Source of the DNA: Cryptomeria japonica | Lineage: Eukaryota > Streptophyta > Pinopsida > Cupressales > Cupressaceae | Assembly (NCBI RefSeq): GCF_030272615.1 | Contig: NC_081405.1 | Span: forward strand, 310,885,235 to 310,945,234 | DNA length: 60,000 nucleotides | Direction of reading: 5' to 3' | Shown: one piece after another, positions 55,520 to 60,000 of the stretch | Layout of the letters: each line of letters starts with the position of its first letter | Numbering within the stretch: the first letter of the stretch is position 1 | Position numbers and translations under genes: made by a program | Notes under the pieces: generated by a model | Databases searched by the model: none | What the model was told of the DNA's origin: nothing | Seen by the model: the letters and a program-made list of their open reading frames with translations, nothing else

Positions 55520-56695
55520 TGAGAGGGGGGGTGAATCAATGCAAGCAAAAACTTAATAAATCTGATAACTACTTTCACCAAGTTGAAAATCAATAAGCAT
55601 GCAAGAAATATAACCACATAAGAAAACACCCAACAAAGTATGCAAACCATAACACAATAAATTTTCATGTGGAAACCCAAATGGGAAAAACCACGGTGGA
55701 AATTAGTACCCACAAGGATATTCTAACTACAGTTTAGAGATCTCACCAGTTAAGGTCATACAACCACCCTGTTAGGTGCACACCTAGTTAAGAGTGTTTT
55801 AGCCCGGTTAAGAGCTATACAATAAGGCCTGTTAGGATCCATCTCTATTAGGAGCTACCCACGTTATTGGGATTTATAAACACAAGCTAATGTGTCACCT
55901 GGTTAGAGAATTTCACCTTCGGACCTGCTAGGATCCTACCGCACCTTATTAGGAGTGACCTTGTTAGAGGATTTTCTTGTTACAACTGTTAGGAAGACAA
56001 TAAATTCAACTAATATGAAGTTAGCACCTTTGTGCCTGATTAGATCCACTTCTGCTCAGCTTCTATCATGACTAAACATCAAACCATAACTTCTCATTCA
56101 ACCGCACGATCAAATTCTCACTCTTGATACATGAAATCATACAACTTACATCACCTTATAAAGAACTCTGTTATGTCGGCTAAGAACCTTGGAACAATTC
56201 CCTAGGTCCATTGAATCTAGTCACCTTTTACATTTTCCTGCTTATTACACTTTTATCTTGTCGACAAAATAATTAATAACTTAAAAGCATAACAATAAGT
56301 CTACCAGTTACCGATCAAAGTAACTCTGCTATACCGGTTCTATGTTCTTCCTGACTGTGACTGGAAAATTCATCATAACTCACTCAATACACTGAATTTG
56401 TTGATGTGGTTTGGAACATAGGTACATGTTCTTGTCTCCAACACTAATTTAAAACTACAACGTCTAACTCTTCACCAATTGTTCGTACTGGTCACTTGAT
56501 CATCATTATGTTCTTGTTTACTGGTTGACAACAACTTAGCAGTTTTGTTGTCTAACTGATTCCACTACTAGTTAGGCTATACCGGTTGGTTTAGATGACC
56601 TATATGACTAAACAAAACATGGTTGACATTAATGACATCAAAAATAAAATCATCAAACAACCTATTACAACTATACCATCATCATCAAGACAACA
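55520..56695 (-). repeat. Copia-4 3' LTR
   Basis: In element orientation it starts TGTTGTCTTGATGATG at 56695, right after a polypurine tract, and ends CCCCCCTCTCA at 55520. It shares with Copia-1 and Copia-2 the box GGTTTTTCCCATTTGGG (about 55680-55697) and a CC-TTAAC-GG array (about 55760-55990). The left edge is inferred from the terminal CA and could be off by some tens of bases. Confidence 0.8.
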
Positions 56696-56863
56696 ATCTC
56701 CCCCTTTGGCATTGAAGGCAACACTTAAGAATTTTTTTGTCTAAGTGTCACATTACAACAATCATGATGAGTTGAATCATGACTGTATTGCAAAACCCCC
56801 CCTTAGAAATTACATGCTATTACAAAATTTGACTGACTTATACTACTCCCCTTTTGACAACAA
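56696..56863 (-). other. Copia-4 repeated polypurine tracts
   Basis: Minus strand CCAAAGGGGGAGAT touching the LTR (56709-56696) and TTGTCAAAAGGGGAGT (56860-56845). A third, CTTAGGGGGAGCATAT, is at 59856-59842 on the far side of the extra ORF. Confidence 0.85.
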
Positions 56864-57055
56864 TGACAAAGGTAAGAAAATACATTTGAAACAAATGAAT
56901 ACAACACACCAAAATTTGCATTACCAAATGTACAAGAGTTCAAAAGTTTACAATTACGTTTTGAGAAAAACATCAACAAAATTAGTCTTCAAGACTTCCA
57001 AATCATTTTCTCATGTGTCCAAAAGAGTAGATGTAATCTCAATGTGTGTTCAGAC

Positions 57056-59432
57056 CTAGTATGCAAGCTCTTCCATAGCATCAAGTGTACTCATTTCAGG
57101 TGTAGTCAAAATTCCCTTTGTCTCTTTGTATCCTCTCTGCAAAATTTCTAATTTGGGGACTTGATGAGTCTGTAACTCCTGCAATGATGTAGTCCTCTTG
57201 ATCTATTCTGCCTCATATGCCTTAAGCTTATGATGTATCACTATGACAAATCTACCAAAAATTGTTGCTGAATCATTTAATGGGTCAAATGATTCACTCA
57301 AACTCTTTAGCTCCTACTGAGATTCCTTTCTCTTCTTATCAAGATCATCATAGAACAATGAAAAGTTACAGATTGTAGAAATAATTTTACCTCCATTCTT
57401 CAAGGCTTCTTTAGTTTGGTCCATATTCGCAGTAAGACCTTCTCTATCTTTGTCAATTGCCTTGATTAATGTCTCAATTCTTTTCTTTTCATATTCTTTC
57501 TCTACATTATGTAGAGCATCCTCTCCGAGACTTTTCATTTGCTATGCTATTGTTGTGACCAAGTGGTCTAGTTTTTCAATTGGAGTTGTGAAACTATCAG
57601 TATCAGTCTCCAGTAACAGACTGGAAAATATGTCAACTGCAGTCTATATAGTTTGAGCTTCTCAACTATGAGTTATCATTATCTTCTTCTTGGACTTGGA
57701 TTGCATTGCAGTTGCAATCTCCATCAGTTCTGGTGAACTCAACATATCCATATTTATTGGCCCTTGGATGGCCATTGTATCATCATCCTCATCATCATAA
57801 ATGATTTTCTTTGAAGTAAGTGATTGGTAGGTCACTTTCTACTCTTGTGCTTCTTCTTTCTACTTCTCTTCTTCCTTCACTAGTGGCTCTATAGTTTATT
57901 TGTGCATTCTCTTGTGTCTTTTTCTTCTCTTCATCTTTATCGATTAGAATAACTTTCGGTATCACTAGTTGTTCTTCTGTGACAGTAAGAACTGATGTGG
58001 GAAATGATATGGTGCCACCTTCTAGTTCTATATTTATTTGAGTAACATCTGATATTTGATCAATTTCAATCACATCCGGTAGCACACCTTCAATTATCGG
58101 TGCTTCAGTGAGATATTCTTGCTCAAAAGATTCTATCTTCTCCGGTTCCTCTTTTTCAAGTCCTAAAAACTTTTTCAAATTTTTCTCAGTCTCAGCTTGC
58201 ACAGACTGGGACTCACCAACAAGCAATCTTGTTAACCTCTTTTTGGTATGAAATAATGGTTTTTTTATTTTGAAAGAATTTCCTACACTTCCTTGGGGGT
58301 CTTCAATTGTAAATGCATAAGTACAAACTTTATCATTTCTTTATCCTGCTTAATTGCAGTCTACCATCTAGCTTCCAATTTTCTATACAAAGAATTAGGT
58401 ATCTATCCTTGTAATTCAATCAATGCTTTGCTATAATGATTCATAAACCAAACAACTAAATCCTCAATTTGTTTATGCTCTTCCTCACCAAAATTGTTAT
58501 AGTGCTTATGTATGCCAATCAATATACCATACTTCCTTATATCCATCAACAAGTTCTAAAGAGAAGTAAGTTTAGTTACCTGTGGCTTAATTGATTTGAC
58601 AGTGGGTGAACCAACCACTTTATACTTCTTTCCACTTTCCCTCAATATTTCTTACCACCTTTTGATTCGGTTTCCTCTGCCTCTTCCTCTGCTACAGCCT
58701 TAAAAACTCTTTTTGCTTGTTCTTTCTTGATTGATTCAAGATTCAATACCAGTTGTGCTCTCAAGGCCTCTGCTAGGTCATAATCAACATTATCTTTTAA
58801 CATCTGGTATGTTGTGTGGATAGCAGCTTCAAGAATTCTATTCATTTGGCTTGAATGGTATACTTTGTAGCCGATTACAATAGATGCAAACTTCACTTCT
58901 AGACCTTCTATATCATTCACTGTCATGGCACGACCATCCCACTTTGACTTTGGTAGTCAGATAACCTCATCCTTCGAGATTGTTCTCACAATAGGGACTT
59001 CACCGGTGGCCCATAATCCAATGACAACATGGATAGTCTCTTTTGTGATCTTGTGCGGTCTATCCAACCACATAAATTGATCGTGGATCCTTCTCAGAAC
59101 ATATCTCACGTTCTCTTCTTCAAAATCATCTAGAAAGTTTACAACATGGTGAAAACCCTTATCGGATACCCTTTTGAATTCATCCTTCATCAATCCTTGT
59201 TCATCACACAATGTTAAGTATTCATCAAATATGGCAAATGTGCCCAAATCCTCCAGTTTTCAATGGATGTATGATGGAATATCCTCAACATGCAAAACTC
59301 CATAGGGTATGCTGGATAGAGCTCCAGCTGGATCTATCATCGTGGACTTATGAGGATGTCTCTTAAAGTCTGGTCGAGGTCTTTCAGTAATATCAACAAT
59401 ATGTGGTGCATCAATTGTGAAAATTCAAACAT
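57056..59432 (-). pseudogene. Copia-4 extra ORF (about 790 codons), unknown helical protein
   Basis: Starts at ATG 59432, with a one-base loss a few codons in, and runs to a TAG near 57056. Segments: RPRPDFKRHPHKSTMIDPAG, IPYGVLHVEDIPSYIH, TFAIFDEYLTLCDEQGLMKD and GFHHVVNFLDDFEEENVRYV (59247-58957); EGLEVKFASIVIGYKVYHSS (58926-58642); EEEHKQIEDLVVWFMNHYSK in a shifted frame (about 58500-58430); an acidic region (58226-57795) with an EEPEKIESFEQEYLTEAPII stretch; and a C-terminal coiled coil (57538-57056, KKRIETLIKAIDKDREGL). TGA stops (near 59262 and 58957) fit CGA and TAGs (near 57318 and 57211) fit CAG. No transmembrane segment or enzyme motif seen. Confidence 0.65.
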
Positions 59433-60000
59433 AGATACAGAGAAATGCCTTTAGACTTCTTCGCAACTAGGGTTTCTAGTCTGAATGCACTTCCACCGAT
59501 TCACTTTTCCATAAATCTTCACAATCTGCTATCAACTTCGCCAAAATAGTAATCAAATGCTCTTCTATGTTTCTGTTGCTCTCCAAATGTGCTCTTGAAA
59601 ATGCTAAGTGAAAAATGAGACTATAAAACACCTTTTTATCTGCCTTTTACTAAATGCATTTAATGCTAAACTGGTTGAACATACCCTAATCACCGTTCAA
59701 CCCTAGAACTTGCTACTGATTCACATATCACATCCAATTTACCGATTACATCTCAAAATCACTTCATAACATCATTTGCATCAAAACATGCATATTTGAC
59801 TTATTGCACACCATTTAGGGGTCTGGAAATGGATCTGACAATATGCTCCCCCTAAGCTTCATACATAGCTTAGTTTTCCGGTGAGGGATTCTCCACACAA
59901 GGTGAATAATTTGAGTCCTTTCATGGTTTCTCCTCACTTTTCTTCCTCCATATCTTATTCATGTCACTTCTGGTTTCTTCTACATCTACCTTCTTTCCTT
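59433..60000 (-). other. Copia-4 region between pol and the extra ORF
   Basis: No gene recognised. It contains CTTAGGGGGAGCATAT (59856-59842), matching the tract that follows pol in Copia-1, and an AT-rich stretch with a possible minus-strand TATA (GATAAAAAGG, 59640-59631) about 200 bases before the extra ORF start. Confidence 0.5.

Larger units (their letters stand above)
55520..60000 (-). mobile_element. Copia-4: 3' end of a minus-strand Copia with an extra ORF
   Basis: 3' LTR, polypurine tracts and 3.3 kb of internal sequence are in the window; gag-pol would lie beyond 60000. Extra-ORF position and repeated polypurine tracts recall Sireviruses, in which an env-like ORF can follow pol. Confidence 0.75.

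Noticed and set aside
1-60000. CRISPR arrays, bacterial operons, rRNA, organelle insertions
   Set aside because: No spaced identical repeats with unique spacers, no operon-like gene packing, no rRNA- or plastid-like stretch recognised; everything fits plant nuclear transposon DNA.

Overview
This is plant nuclear DNA made almost entirely of nested, decayed LTR retrotransposons. No intact host gene, tRNA or rRNA was recognised. Long old elements stacked inside one another, Copia elements with multiplied polypurine tracts, a Ty3/Gypsy element with extra ORFs and a plant-mobile-domain gene all fit a large repeat-rich seed-plant genome; a gymnosperm is my guess, not something the window proves. 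Base composition is AT-rich outside the element coding regions.

Layout. (1) 1-7158: LTR-like remnant with a duplicated TATA region (236-690), a gene-like broken ORF with a PKKRKV nuclear signal (3145-4138), a short ORF with a 10-residue tandem repeat (5443-5634), otherwise unassigned DNA. (2) 7164-26139: Copia-1, bounded by target duplications TTTCC, its gag split by a reverse-oriented Ty3/Gypsy element (9785-21270) that carries gag with four zinc knuckles, protease, RT, RNase H, integrase and a 3' block of extra ORFs. (3) 26145-28823: AT-rich repeats and a coding-like relic. (4) 28824-33690: the 3' LTR end of a Tat-like element (minus strand) with a two-exon plant mobile domain gene lying antisense next to it. 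(5) 33691-37481: a truncated minus-strand Copia (Copia-3). (6) 37482-38588 continuing at 55242-55519: a coding-like relic cut in two by a large element. (7) 38589-55236: that element, minus-strand, LTRs of about 1.1 kb, target duplication CATTG, no gag-pol seen, its own low-complexity ORF, and a nested Copia-2 (40198-47784). (8) 55520-60000: the 3' LTR and 3' region of another minus-strand Copia (Copia-4) with a long extra ORF between pol and the LTR.

How it fits together. Insertion order can be read from interruptions: Gypsy-1 is younger than Copia-1, Copia-2 is younger than the element at 38589-55236, and that element is younger than the coding relic it splits. By eye LTR pairs are more diverged in the outer elements (Copia-1 about 8 percent over its first part) than in Gypsy-1 (about 5 percent), which agrees. 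Nearly all coding regions are dead; where a reading frame can be followed, inactivating stops are mostly TAG at places where CAG is expected, a footprint of deamination at methylated CHG sites. The observations most worth following are the antisense, intron-containing mobile-domain gene, the Copia-4 extra ORF between conserved polypurine tracts, the hairpin next to the polypurine tract shared by two Tat-like 3' ends, and the TCGATGA/TCATCGA-dense block in Gypsy-1.
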